Origin: Paragonimus westermani
Lineage: Eukaryota; Platyhelminthes; Trematoda; Plagiorchiida; Troglotrematidae
Direction of reading: 5' to 3'
Length of the DNA: 64,000 bases
Assembly: GCA_008508345.1 (NCBI GenBank)
Contig: QNGE01000931.1
Coordinates: 1 to 64,000 of the forward strand
The notes below the pieces were generated by a model. The model did not search any database. It was not told where the DNA came from and saw nothing but the letters and a program-made list of their open reading frames with translations. The first letter of the stretch is position 1. Every line of letters starts with the position of its first letter. A program made the translations under genes and the position numbers. Shown here piece by piece: positions 31,611-42,110 of the stretch.

Positions 31611-31800
31611 GAGGTCAATGGTGCAGTGGTCAACACGGTTGCCTCATGATTGGAATGACCGGAGTTCACATCCCGGTCGTGGCAAGGATATGCACTACTG
31701 ACGAGCTCTAATGAGAGCGAAATTAAAGTCAAGTGCCTGTTTTCGAAAGAGGCTGGCTGGAAAGTCCATGTGAATGCGAAGACTGCGATCAAATGTGAGT
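31611..31800 (+). mobile_element. tRNA-derived SINE, best-preserved copy (plus)
   Basis: The head has an A-box-like GGTGCAGTGGTCAACACGG and a B-box-like GAGTTCACATCCCGG, which fits a degenerate tRNA. The body (TGCACTACTGACGAGCTCTA, GAGCGAAA, GGCTGGCTGGAAAGTCC) and the tail (CTGCGATCAAATGTGAGTGA) recur in the other copies. There is no poly-A tail. Confidence 0.6.
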
Positions 31801-33482
31801 GATGGTCAATTTGAAGATAGAGATAGACTGCGCGTGGACACGCAACGGTAGGAACAGGGTCGATGATCTGTGCTCCATTTTGGCCGCTAACCCCGTTCTC
31901 ATTAAGCGAATCCGTTGACGAGTCGAATAACCCGTACCAATTCCACTGTCAAAGTAGCCAATGTGAAGTGCTCTAATTAAGATTGGTCGTCCCTTACGGC
32001 TATTTGGGCCAATCGCGTTCTTGCCGTCTTGTCCAAGATTCTAAGGTGGAAATTCTAATGCACCAAAGTGATTGGCTTTAGCATATAATGGAAAATCTCG
32101 TGGATAAGATGGAAACAGATGTGTAAAAAGGTATAATTTCAACAATGCTGATTCAGCCATCCCAGTTGCCAACTTATAAATCGCCCTGCTCGGGTAAAGA
32201 GAACACGAATTAGTAAGCCACCACGTACCGCGTGTGATTGGTTCGATGGTACAGGCGCGTAAGCGATGACTAACCAAAGGCAAGAGATCAGTAACTAACT
32301 TGCGAATCGGTAAGGCCTTGTACACGTGATTGGTTAGTTGAATGCATAACTTATCTGGCATGTGTTCAGACATGTGATTCCGTGGGTGTATAAGCACACG
32401 ACTGTCTGTCCGCTTTCCGACCCATAGGATTGCTGTGGTGTTGATACAAGACTTGGTTTGGTTGTATGCGTGTTCACACGCGGTCTGTCTCTGTCTGTCA
32501 TATAGAAGATGCATGTTTTATGTGTGAGACTAATGAGGGAAAACGGAGTGTTAGCATGTCACAACATGCACTCACTGCACTCACTAGACTGTCTGTTTTC
32601 GTTTCAACAACCAGTTTACCGGAGGTGTCCGTGTGCGTCCTACGTCGTACGATTACACGCATTCGCTGAGTGCTCACAGACCACACGTTAGCCTGCGTCC
32701 CCCCACCCGTCTGACATCTAGGTGGAAGCGGGCTGGACGAGTTTACCCCCTGCACTCGGTGGGTCTCCGTACTCTCGCTTCGTAGGGGCCAACGCTTGTC
32801 TGTGGCTGCCGGCCTAACCCTGTGCACATAAGTCGTGCAACCCCGTTCGTTGCTGAAACCCGCAGAACCTCCCAAGACGTAAATTGGCACGCGAAAGCGA
32901 TATGAACACGTTTTAATCTGGAAAAGGCATAATGTGAGCCACTTTAGTGGAGGTAAACGGCAACTGCAGTGCGTTCTCTGGTCATCTTAAACTGGCAAGC
33001 CTCGGATTGGTGGTACCGTCAGACTGAGGTTTACTTGGTTGAGAAAATTTTGTGTGCTTATCAGTATACGCTGGGAATCCATTTCATTACTGACGGCTCC
33101 CAAAATGCTTTTAATTTTCGAAGGAGAATTTTGCTTAACTTGTTTGTGAACACTTCGTTTGCGATGTGCCACAACTCGCCCGCCACATGTCACTCTTGCG
33201 CGCGACCTATGGCTAAGTGGTAGGTTAATTCACGAGTGTGCTCCCGGATGTATTTGCATACGCCTCCAATCCCTTGGTAGAGGACGCATGTATGTGTACT
33301 GTGTTCAGTGCAGGAAATTATTTACTGGTGATCTTATCGTACTTTATCGTACTGTTGGCTACATTGTTTCTTGTTAAATTCGCTTCAAGCCTGTCTGTGT
33401 ATTGTTATCTTCGAACGTTACTGTTGACTGATGCACAACCGCCCATTTCAACCTAGATTTGTTCAACTCAACATAATGTGCT
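31801..33482 (-). other. Dynein intron with unrecognised GC-richer part
   Basis: Contains open frames (for example 32041-32514 minus, 157 codons) that resemble no known protein. The part 32690-32890 is richer in G and C. No gene call is made. Confidence 0.35.
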
Positions 33483-33483
33483 G

Positions 33484-33650
33484 TTGTAAGATATCCGCAC
33501 CAAATTTAGTATGAATGAAGTTGAACAGTTTGGGCGTCGTGTTTAACATGTTGTTGTAATCGGATTCGATTACAACACTCCTGAGGAAGGCCACCCGAGG
33601 TGGTTGAAACGTAAAGTATTACAACTTGCTCGTAACGTTGTGTTATTCCC
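33484..33650 (+). repeat. Penelope-type terminal repeat with hammerhead-like core
   Basis: Full-length copy of the unit found in pieces at 26498-26767: a 5' segment of about 70 bases, a short palindromic link (TCGGATTCGA) and the hammerhead-like part at 33570-33646. Confidence 0.6.
33570..33646 (+). ncRNA. Candidate hammerhead-type ribozyme motif, copy A
   Basis: The order fits a hammerhead: a stem I strand ACAAC, core CTGAGGA (C-U-G-A-N-G-A), stem II CCACC-CGA-GGTGG, core GAAA, stem III beginning ACG with AAGT/ACTT pairing and closing CGT, then A as the cleavage-site base (G-U-A), then GTTGT pairing back to ACAAC. Departures from the ideal are an extra C before CTGA and an internal loop in stem I. 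Penelope-like elements are known to carry hammerheads in their terminal repeats, which supports the reading. Activity is not established. Confidence 0.45.
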
Positions 33651-33981
33651 AATCTGTTCAGCATAATGTAATATTGTCTGCTCATAATACGTTGATTGCC
33701 TTCACACATAAGCGCGTCAAATGCCCGTTAGTATTCTCAGACATAATCAGTTCGACTCGCACACCACTCACGGGAACCTAAATCCCGGGTGCCTTCGTGT
33801 TTTTTACCACCAGAAGAGTGACGTGTCTGTCTGACAGGGTACGTTTGGTTGACGGTACGGCGGTTCAGGTGTTCGTCTAATGCGCACACCGGACACAAAA
33901 TTTCGTCCAACCCTATGTATTAGTGCGGACAGAGCAGGTGGTTAGGACAATCCGACCCAGTATGTTTATTCCTGGACTTAC

Positions 33982-34378
33982 CCAGCTGTTCCAGTAGGGT
34001 ACATAGCCCAAATTGACCGGGTCCACATAGACCATGCCACATCGAGACACAGTGGCTGGTGAAGCGTATTGTAAATCGGCAACCTCGAACAGTAACGACG
34101 AATAGGGTTGCAACCGAATCCGCTCACCGTTGACCAGTGTGAGCAGTTTGCTGTCATCCATAACAGAGTTCATATTTTCAACCCACAATGCGTCCACATC
34201 TCCGTCGAACAAAAGGAAGCGACGCTCGGTGGCTTCTGTTGTCTGATTCATGATGCGGAATAGGTAGGACAGCAGGCCATCAATCCATTCTCGACTAGTC
34301 GGCTCCAAATAGCCATACAGATCGTTGACACTTCGATCTTTCGGATTGATAATATGCATTTTCGTGTTGATTCCCATA
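33982..34378 (-). CDS. DNAH10: Dynein heavy chain exon: AAA2 core, copy A (probable assembly duplicate)
   Basis: Identical in predicted protein to the exon at 36000-36396. One base completes an Ala codon, then 132 codons follow, ending …YWNSW at a codon boundary with donor GTAAGT. The acceptor is TTTACAAAG above 34378. It encodes the centre of AAA2: MHIINPKDRSVNDLYGYLEP, the Walker B region LFDGDVDALWVENMNS, and LQYASPATVSRCGMVYVDP (sensor I/arginine-finger region). Because 397 is not a multiple of three, it cannot follow the other copy in frame. Only one copy can be in a given mRNA. Confidence 0.8.
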
Positions 34379-35473
34379 CTTTGTAAAGGGAGGTATCGAA
34401 GAAAGATGGTCATTAGAGGGGATAGACAGTCCGGCATCCATCGATTTAGATAAGGTGGCAAGCTGTAACTGAGACGATTAAGAAAACTGATCCCTAGGAC
34501 ATGTTTTATCAGTAGGGATGCTGAGATAAGAGATTACATATCGTCTTGAAACGTGGGAAATAGAAACACTGCATCTTGTACAGTTTGTCAGGTTGCTCGT
34601 TTTGTTAGCTACGGTAGTGAAACAAATACGAGTCTTCGAGTGAGGCGGACATGCACAGACAGATCCGGACGGGCTGGTAGGCATAACGGGAAGAATCTCG
34701 ATTGGAACAGAACAGGTGGAATACGGTATTCAGAGGTAGTACTAAAAGTAAGCATTAGCCGTGCGAGAAGGCGCTTATGAATTGGAGTGAACGGGTATCT
34801 ACCTGAGAGATCACTGGGCACCCAAGCGTGTGTCTCCTTCAGATTGATCACGGGACACCCGCACTGGATATATGGTTGGATTCACAGCCGAAATGATTTC
34901 GCATGATCGGCCAGCAGAAAAACTCACATACAATACGATCTGGAAATCCAAACCATCCTTGCATGTTCAGGAGAAGTTTGTGATAGACTTGTGCTTACAC
35001 TGGTAGACAAAGCCGGATGAACGTGCTCATTAGCCGAACCACTTTAAATGGTTCCTGCAGTAGCGCAGCAGCTGGATGAGAGGCTACAAAAGTTTCTGCT
35101 GGCTTAAATAGCTTTTCGTCGATCTTATTAACTTCTTTTAGGTACCTCAATATGCATGATAGCCTCGGTATTTGTGGGTCACGTCTCCTGCAGTAAAATA
35201 AAACTGATTCGGCTGTGGTCTTATGAATGTGACTCTCATTTGTAAGTGAACCACTTTCTATCGCCTGCGATTGTCCAGATTGGCAAAGATCGGCTGCATT
35301 TGGAACACGACCTCTAATTCCAGGTCCCACAAACCTACTGTCTTTGATGGTGTTTTGTAAGCACACGAGAAGGAATTCCTTAACAAACTCAAGATTAACT
35401 CCACTGCATATTCATGGGACAACAGTTTGCATATTGACGCTACAAAACACATTCCAAAGGGCTAGGCAGAACA

Positions 35474-35582
35474 NNNNNNNNNNNNNNNNNNNNNNNNNNN
35501 NNNNNNNNNNNNNNNNNNNNNNNNNNNNNNNNNNNNNNNNNNNNNNNNNNNNNNNNNNNNNNNNNNNNNNNNNNNNNNNNNN
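35474..35582. other. Assembly gap (109 N)
   Basis: A run of 109 undetermined bases separates the two copies of the duplicated block. The right copy starts inside the hammerhead-bearing repeat, a sequence that occurs several times and is a likely cause of the assembly break. Confidence 0.99.
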
Positions 35583-35587
35583 TTCGA

Positions 35588-35664
35588 TTACAACACTCCT
35601 GAGGAAGGCCACCCGAGGTGGTTGAAACGTAAAGTATTACAACTTGCTCGTAACGTTGTGTTAT
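35588..35664 (+). ncRNA. Candidate hammerhead-type ribozyme motif, copy B
   Basis: Exact copy of the motif at 33570-33646, inside the duplicated block and probably the same genomic locus. The part of the unit upstream of 35583 is hidden by the gap. Confidence 0.4.
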
Positions 35665-35999
35665 TCCCAATCTGTTCAGCATAATGTAATATTGTCTGCT
35701 CATAATACGTTGATTGCCTTCACACATAAGCGCGTCAAATGCCCGTTAGTATTCTCAGACATAATCAGTTCGACTCGCACACCACTCACGGGAACCTAAA
35801 TCCCGGGTGCCTTCGTGTTTTTTACCACCAGAAGAGTGACGTGTCTGTCTGACAGGGTACGTTTGGTTGACGGTACGGCGGTTCAGGTGTTCGTCTAATG
35901 CGCACACCGGACACAAAATTTCGTCCAACCCTATGTATTAGTGCGGACAGAGCAGGTGGTTAGGACAATCCGACCCAGTATGTTTATTCCTGGACTTAC

Positions 36000-36396
36000 C
36001 CAGCTGTTCCAGTAGGGTACATAGCCCAAATTGACCGGGTCCACATAGACCATGCCACATCGAGACACAGTGGCTGGTGAAGCGTATTGTAAATCGGCAA
36101 CCTCGAACAGTAACGACGAATAGGGTTGCAACCGAATCCGCTCACCGTTGACCAGTGTGAGCAGTTTGCTGTCATCCATAACAGAGTTCATATTTTCAAC
36201 CCACAATGCGTCCACATCTCCGTCGAACAAAAGGAAGCGACGCTCGGTGGCTTCTGTTGTCTGATTCATGATGCGGAATAGGTAGGACAGCAGGCCATCA
36301 ATCCATTCTCGACTAGTCGGCTCCAAATAGCCATACAGATCGTTGACACTTCGATCTTTCGGATTGATAATATGCATTTTCGTGTTGATTCCCATA
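36000..36396 (-). CDS. DNAH10: Dynein heavy chain exon: AAA2 core, copy B
   Basis: The 397-base exon joins the AAA2 P-loop exon (39635-39753) in phase to read …VYVRALKAMGINTKMHIINPK…, which matches the dynein AAA2 pattern after its P-loop. It carries Walker B (LFDGDVDALWVENMNS), NGERIRLQPYSSLLFEV and YASPATVSRCGMVYVDP. It ends …PYWNSW with donor GTAAGT at 35999, and the next exon is at 20578-20993, 15 kb away across the retroelement-rich intron. Same protein as copy A. Confidence 0.92.
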
Positions 36397-37491
36397 CTTT
36401 GTAAAGGGAGGTATCGAAGAAAGATGGTCATTAGAGGGGATAGACAGTCCGGCATCCATCGATTTAGATAAGGTGGCAAGCTGTAACTGAGACGATTAAG
36501 AAAACTGATCCCTAGGACATGTTTTATCAGTAGGGATGCTGAGATAAGAGATTACATATCGTCTTGAAACGTGGGAAATAGAAACACTGCATCTTGTACA
36601 GTTTGTCAGGTTGCTCGTTTTGTTAGCTACGGTAGTGAAACAAATACGAGTCTTCGAGTGAGGCGGACATGCACAGACAGATCCGGACGGGCTGGTAGGC
36701 ATAACGGGAAGAATCTCGATTGGAACAGAACAGGTGGAATACGGTATTCAGAGGTAGTACTAAAAGTAAGCATTAGCCGTGCGAGAAGGCGCTTATGAAT
36801 TGGAGTGAACGGGTATCTACCTGAGAGATCACTGGGCACCCAAGCGTGTGTCTCCTTCAGATTGATCACGGGACACCCGCACTGGATATATGGTTGGATT
36901 CACAGCCGAAATGATTTCGCATGATCGGCCAGCAGAAAAACTCACATACAATACGATCTGGAAATCCAAACCATCCTTGCATGTTCAGGAGAAGTTTGTG
37001 ATAGACTTGTGCTTACACTGGTAGACAAAGCCGGATGAACGTGCTCATTAGCCGAACCACTTTAAATGGTTCCTGCAGTAGCGCAGCAGCTGGATGAGAG
37101 GCTACAAAAGTTTCTGCTGGCTTAAATAGCTTTTCGTCGATCTTATTAACTTCCTTTAGGTACCTCAATATGCATGATAGCCTCGGTATTTGTGGGTCAC
37201 GTCTCCTGCAGTAAAATAAAACTGATTCGGCTGTGGTCTTATGAATGTGACTCTCATTTGTAAGTGAACCACTTTCTATCGCCTGCGATTGTCCAGATTG
37301 GCAAAGATCGGCTGCATTTGGAACACGACCTCTAATTCCAGGTCCCACAAACCTACTGTCTTTGATGGTGTTTTGTAAGCACACGAGAAGGACTTCCTTA
37401 ACAAACTCAAGATTAACTCCACTGCATATTCATGGGACAACAGTTTGCATATTGACGCTACAAAACACATTCCAAAGGGCTAGGCAGAACA

Positions 37492-38100
37492 AAAACTACC
37501 TCTTGAAACTGATTAAACAATACCCTATCATGAACACAGTCAAGATTCGCCACCTGCTACATTGTTTCGCCTGAGAAGTTCAACCTGTGGTTCTGCCAGT
37601 AACCCCATTTCCGAAGTGAGTTTGCATAAACGTTTGCAACGAACATAGATATACATCACGTTTTACAGCGTGGGTGTTGATATTCGATGCCTACAACTGA
37701 AAGTTTCTGTTTGCTCATCTTTTAAGTTCGCATCTGTCGTTGAGCGTGACGTCAGCGGATTGCAGGTTTATTCTAACAGTCGGTAGTCCTGAGCGAGATA
37801 ATCATAACATTTAGGAAAGGGCATCATCAAAATAACCTAATCAGGTCAGCCGTGACGGCTGACGAACTCGTTCATCAACCTAACACTAGCGTGCAAAGTT
37901 TTCCACTTGAACAAACCAGGATGAGGCGTGAAGGTGGGCGTGAGTACCGTGCTAACCCGACGAATCAAACAGAGTGCAACGGCTATGGAACTGACCACAC
38001 TGGGCCACCCAACCACGAAATGGCCTGAACTACTGGAGATTGGTTCAACTGGACGACTAACTGATGATATACATTTGCATGCATTTCATTCATTGGTTGA
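37492..38100 (-). other. Dynein intron, no recognised feature
   Basis: Unique sequence to the right of duplicated copy B. No gene or repeat family member was recognised. Confidence 0.4.
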
Positions 38101-38414
38101 ACTGGTGTTGTGAATCCAGAAGGCGGACGACACAAAGGTTGTTTTATTGGAGAAACCAATACAATAATTAAGCCTCTCAACTGGACTAGAAACAAAAACA
38201 CTCATTTACACACCGCACTCTTCTGAGGACGCTCCAGTCGCTTTGGACACCATGTCTCAGTTCCGTCATGTGGCGACAGCCATTAAATGTCATTCTGTCT
38301 TCCAACGATCCCTCCCATATGTCTCCCGTATTTATCCCGCGATCATTTCGATCCATGTGGCTACTGAATAGTGTTGTGAGTAGTATGGTGCGACCGTCTA
38401 TCCTCACTACACTG
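38101..38414 (+). repeat. MITE-like 300-bp repeat, copy 2
   Basis: Begins ACTGGTGTTGTGAATCC and ends CCTCACTACACTGG, the diverged forms of the family's inverted ends (ACTAGTGTWGTGA). Very close to copy 3 at 41479: over the shared 260 bases I see only a handful of substitutions. It contains no transposase. Confidence 0.8.
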
Positions 38415-39280
38415 GCAATCGTCATTACAGCGTGTTTTCTACACAGTCGTGTTCTTCCTGACTCCGCGCTATTAGACTGGGTGAAGCTGTACAGAAAGGG
38501 TCCGAGTATAGCATCCAAGTCAGGATAGAACGTTTTAACAAGAGAAAGGCGCGTTACTTCACTAAACCACCATGAACTTTATGTAGGTATGTCTTTCGAC
38601 CTCAGGTGTGACCGACAGATAGTCACACGGGTTGATGGCAAACGTTTGTAAATGGAACACAAACCACTTCGGAATCGAGTGACGTACTTAGATGGTGTGC
38701 AGAGCAACCTGGATGTTAGTGACAATCACAGTGAAATCTAATGAAGACGAAAGCGACAGTTATTTGCTTTCGTGAGTTGTAACCGTAAGTGATGGTCCAA
38801 ATCTAGTTTAAGGATGTGTGTCGGAGATGTCTCTTGCGTGTGGATTTCAGATAATCCAAAACACTCAATTGATACACGGGTGAGCTCATCAAGTGCTAGT
38901 AGGAGGCCGGTATGCACGATATGGCCAAACTTGATGTTCTGTTCTCTAATGACTAGGCGAATATTTCACTCAGTGATCACATACACAACCTCTAGATTCA
39001 ACCACAGCGGTAGAGAGCAAACAAACGCGGTTGTTCAAGTGTATGGTCAAGCCAAAGTCATCGTACAGCTTATAAACAATGCAATACCCAAAAGCAAGCG
39101 AATATGTTTAGTCGTAAGCAAGTGACCAGTCAGGAGGTGGCAGAGCAATGAAGGACAACACCATCATCGGTGTGCTACTGTGATGCGATGAACGTCTCAA
39201 CAGTCAGAACAACACAGTTAACCGTAGGGCCTCAGAGAAGGCGCTTGGTGATAGCACTTGACTGGTCTGTCAAAATGTGC
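38415..39280 (-). other. Dynein intron, no recognised feature
   Basis: One plus-strand frame (38814-39125, 103 codons) is open but matches nothing known. Confidence 0.35.
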
Positions 39281-39350
39281 CAGTGGTAACTCAGTGGCAA
39301 CAGTGTTTACCACCAATCACACGGATACAGGTTCGAGCCTGTTTATTACG
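39281..39350 (+). repeat. tRNA-like segment, possibly a second SINE head
   Basis: Contains an A-box-like TGGTAACTCAGTGG and, about 40 bases later, a textbook B-box GGTTCGAGCCTG. The acceptor and anticodon stems do not close, so it is not a working tRNA. It is probably a tRNA pseudogene or the head of a SINE. No second copy was found in the window. Confidence 0.45.
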
Positions 39351-39634
39351 ACTGTTCCAGGTTAAGATTGGACGGCTGCCAATAATACCGAACCCGCTTA
39401 TTATGTCACATAACAGCAAATGTATTGTGACATCTGAAGTGGTAACCTAGGGTGGTTTTTATTTTGTCCTTCTCACTCGCCCTTGGTTCAGATGACCGTT
39501 GAGAATTGGTCAATTTCTATCAGTTTTGCTGGATGTCTCTTATTCTCACAAAATTATTCACACATGTTCTGTTTGTAAAAAAGCGAGTGCTTGAATAGGG
39601 TAGAACTCAGTTAACCAACACTAACGTTACTCAC

Positions 39635-39753
39635 GCTTTCAAAGCACGCACATACACGTCAATGACGACCGTTTTACCTCCACAAGTTGGACCAACCACC
39701 ATGACCGCATGACGGTACTGTAGAGTTTCGTGCAACTGACTAATTTTGACTAC
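39635..39753 (-). CDS. DNAH10: Dynein heavy chain exon: AAA2 P-loop
   Basis: A 119-base exon encoding VVKISQLHETLQYRHAVMVV followed by the P-loop GPTCGGKTVVID and VYVRALK, the AAA2 nucleotide-binding site. The acceptor is CATTCACAG above 39753 and the donor GTGAGT at 39634. It joins the exon at 45709-46050 (…IVEEQ | VVKIS…) at a codon boundary and leaves two bases for the AAA2 core exon. The Cys in GPTCGGKT replaces the Arg or Thr that I recall in vertebrate chains. Confidence 0.92.
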
Positions 39754-41232
39754 CTGTGAATGGAACAAATTGGGGTTAGGATTTATATAATGTCCTCAAA
39801 AAATTAGAGACAAACTGTGCTGGTCAAAGTGGGGTCTACGATGTTCTGCTTCAACATCATGCCAACCATCTCATAAACAAGTTGACGAGTGCCATGGAGG
39901 CAGCTAGCACAGTCAAAGTGAGTGCTCATGTATGAAACGGTTTGTAGAATGTTAATAAAATGAAAAGCAGGTCAGAGTGTGAAACGGGAAGAGAAACGGC
40001 TTACACGGTTTATGTTGAGCAGAAAACCGTCAACAAAACTGTTTGAATTGTAGCGCTGGTTGAGGGTAAGCACATTAGGGTTTCACATGAGTTTTCCTCA
40101 GTCAATTAACGAGAATTTTCTCTCAATCGTTTTACGAGTCACAGCCAAACCGCATACATGCTGTTGGTGCGGTCAGTCAGTCCTCGGTGTGACCCCGTTA
40201 TCATTGAATCATCTTGTTTGCAGAGCTCGAAGTATCCCATCTTTTTTACACAGAGTATGTGTGATGGCCTCAGCGATCACTGCTCATTGAGATTCAGTTC
40301 ATAGTAGATAATCCTATGCAACTGACAGTTGGCTTACTTGTCCGAAGTGCACATCCCACGCAATCGCTCGCCTTGTGTCAGACCTCAGGTCACTTGGAAA
40401 AGATACATGTAAAACTGACCCACTATCACCTAAGGTGATGCATACCAGCTCATCCATATCATATTAGTGTACTGGTCATACTTAGGACATCATCCTGCCA
40501 CTAGCTTATATCCATCTTCACAATTCAGTCTCCCCTTCTGTTATTGCCATCGTCAAAGCAGGATCAATAACAGCGCAGGAATGCATGCTTGTTAAAGTAG
40601 CTACTTAATGTTAATACAACAACTGTAAGCTCTGTTATGGACGGAATCCTAAAAATCGATGCTGTTAATAGCAGATGTGCTGGAAATTGGAAATTTGTGT
40701 CTCATAAGTGAGATAAAAAAGAGTTATGTAGAAAACACTGGGAAGCGCGAAGAAACAGATCAAGAAAGATGTTACACTTACGCCTGATTGCCCATTCATA
40801 GTCGAATAGCACAAATACAACCTGTTTCCTTTTGTGAGAAATAAATTGTTCCCTTCCGGAGAGAATATTCGAAAGGAAAACAGCCAGGCTAACGAATATA
40901 CTCGCAGTCAGACGTTTCTGAATCAGGAACAAGTGAAAACATTTTACTTTACAAAGTAAATTTCAGACGTTGCTTCGTGCTTACACTTTAAAGTTTTAGT
41001 ATTTCCCTAATCACGAACCACGTTAATCGATTGCACTGAATCTCAACTATGGCGCCTTCACGCGTCCGGTTAGCTGTGATCCGCACACAATAGTTTATAA
41101 TGAAATTTGACATAGTATTGGATATAATGGACACACCGTCTTCGAACGGTATCCACTAGTAAGAGTATTGTGACCACAAAAGACGCTTGGCACACAAAGT
41201 TGTTTAGTGCACGAACTCCCGTACGGTTGGTG
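39754..41232 (-). other. Dynein intron, no recognised feature
   Basis: Only short unsupported frames, such as 40060-40290 plus and 40702-40932 minus. Confidence 0.4.
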
Positions 41233-41478
41233 GCATCTGATTCGGATTAGCCTGTCACAGTGACCAAAGCCAAAGCGCTTAACCATCAGTGCAACTGGCT
41301 TGCGCTGCACCAATTGCAGTTCCACCAACACACCACATATCCAGTGTAAACCCGAAGGAATAAGACCGGGAGGTGTGCCAGTGTCCAGTTGGCCAATACT
41401 GGTTAGCCAGTTGATTGGGTAATAAAGAAAGGAAACTCTTATCTCTCGGAAACTAAACAGAGAGAGACTGCAATGACG
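41233..41478. repeat. Interspersed repeat, copy 1 (with 51451-51696)
   Basis: Shares ordered blocks with 51451-51696, including TGTCACAGTGA, GCTTGCGCTGCACCA-like, TGTAAACCCGAAGGA and TATCTCTCGGAAACTAAAC. Total length is about 245 bp in both. It ends exactly where MITE-like copy 3 begins, with the latter missing its first 46 bases or so. Confidence 0.65.
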
Positions 41479-41743
41479 AGAAACCAATACAATAATTAAG
41501 CCTCTCAACTGGACTAGAAACAAAAACACTCATTTGCACACCGCACTCTTCTGAGGACGCTCCAGTCGCTTTGGACACCATGTCTCAGTTCCGTCATGTG
41601 GCGACAGCCATTAAATGTCATTCTGCCTTCCAACGATCCCTCCCATATGTCTCCCGTATTTATCCCGCGATCATTTCGATCCATGTGGCTACTGAATGGT
41701 GGTGTGAGTAGTATGGTGCGACCGTCTATCCTCACTACACTAC
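41479..41743 (+). repeat. MITE-like 300-bp repeat, copy 3, 5'-truncated
   Basis: Lacks the left terminal repeat, starting at GAGAAACCAATACAAT. The rest is nearly identical to copy 2 at 38101-38414, 3 kb away. Ends CCTCACTACACTACT. Confidence 0.8.
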
Positions 41744-41754
41744 TAACCTAAAAT

Positions 41755-41885
41755 GGCCAGCGCATTCACGGTCGTACACATCGCAATGCCATATATTAAT
41801 GTCACCGCGACCTGTGGCACCGATGGTTCCTTTTCGTACCGCACGCTTCCGCTCGCGGCCGGGCAATAATTACTTGTTGAACTTT
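41755..41885 (-). mobile_element. LINE 3' fragment related to 54740-54870
   Basis: The blocks CCAGCGCATT, CGGTCG(T/C)ACACATC, GGCA(C/T)CGATGG and CGTA(C/T)CGCACGC-like match the LINE relic at 54740-54870 in order. It lies next to the interspersed repeat at 41915, which may belong to the same original insertion. Confidence 0.55.
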
Positions 41886-41914
41886 CGCCCGCCCGCCCGA
41901 ATCGAACTCCTGCA

Positions 41915-42110
41915 CAGGATCACGAACACGTACACTGATTTTCACGGCTGACTTGCAGTTACACACATTGGGTAGCATTACCTTGCCATTAGCCCTGGTG
42001 GCACTTCCTATATGGTGCGTACACACTATTCCGATAGTCGCTCCCAGTGCATCATCTTCCTGGCGTTGAGACTTGCCCTTTAGTTCCCGAGTGTACGCAT
42101 TATACTGCAC
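41915..42110 (-). repeat. Interspersed repeat related to 11150-11345
   Basis: Better-preserved copy of the repeat at 11150. A GCCC run (CGCCCGCCCGCCCG, about 41887-41900) adjoins it. The minus frame 41802-42110 runs through both this and the LINE fragment, suggesting one composite element. Confidence 0.6.

Larger units (their letters stand above)
33565..35473. repeat. 1909-bp duplicated block, copy A
   Basis: Matches 35583-37491 at a constant offset of 2018 bases. I saw two substitutions, near 35131 and near 35373. It contains one dynein AAA2 exon with its flanking intron. The block ends at an N run, so it is most simply an unmerged second haplotype or contig end. Confidence 0.95.
35583..37491. 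repeat. 1909-bp duplicated block, copy B
   Basis: Second copy of 33565-35473. To the right of 37491 the sequence continues into unique intron, while copy A stops at the gap. Copy B is therefore the one joined to the upstream exons. Confidence 0.95.

Noticed and set aside
32041..32514. 157-codon minus-strand open frame
   Set aside because: Long for chance, but has no recognisable motif or splice context and overlaps nothing conserved. Not annotated as a gene.
34995..35366. 123-codon minus frame (RYLKEVNKIDEKLFKPAETF) in both duplicated copies
   Set aside because: It appears twice only because the block is duplicated. The dynein exons join without it, and I do not recognise the protein.
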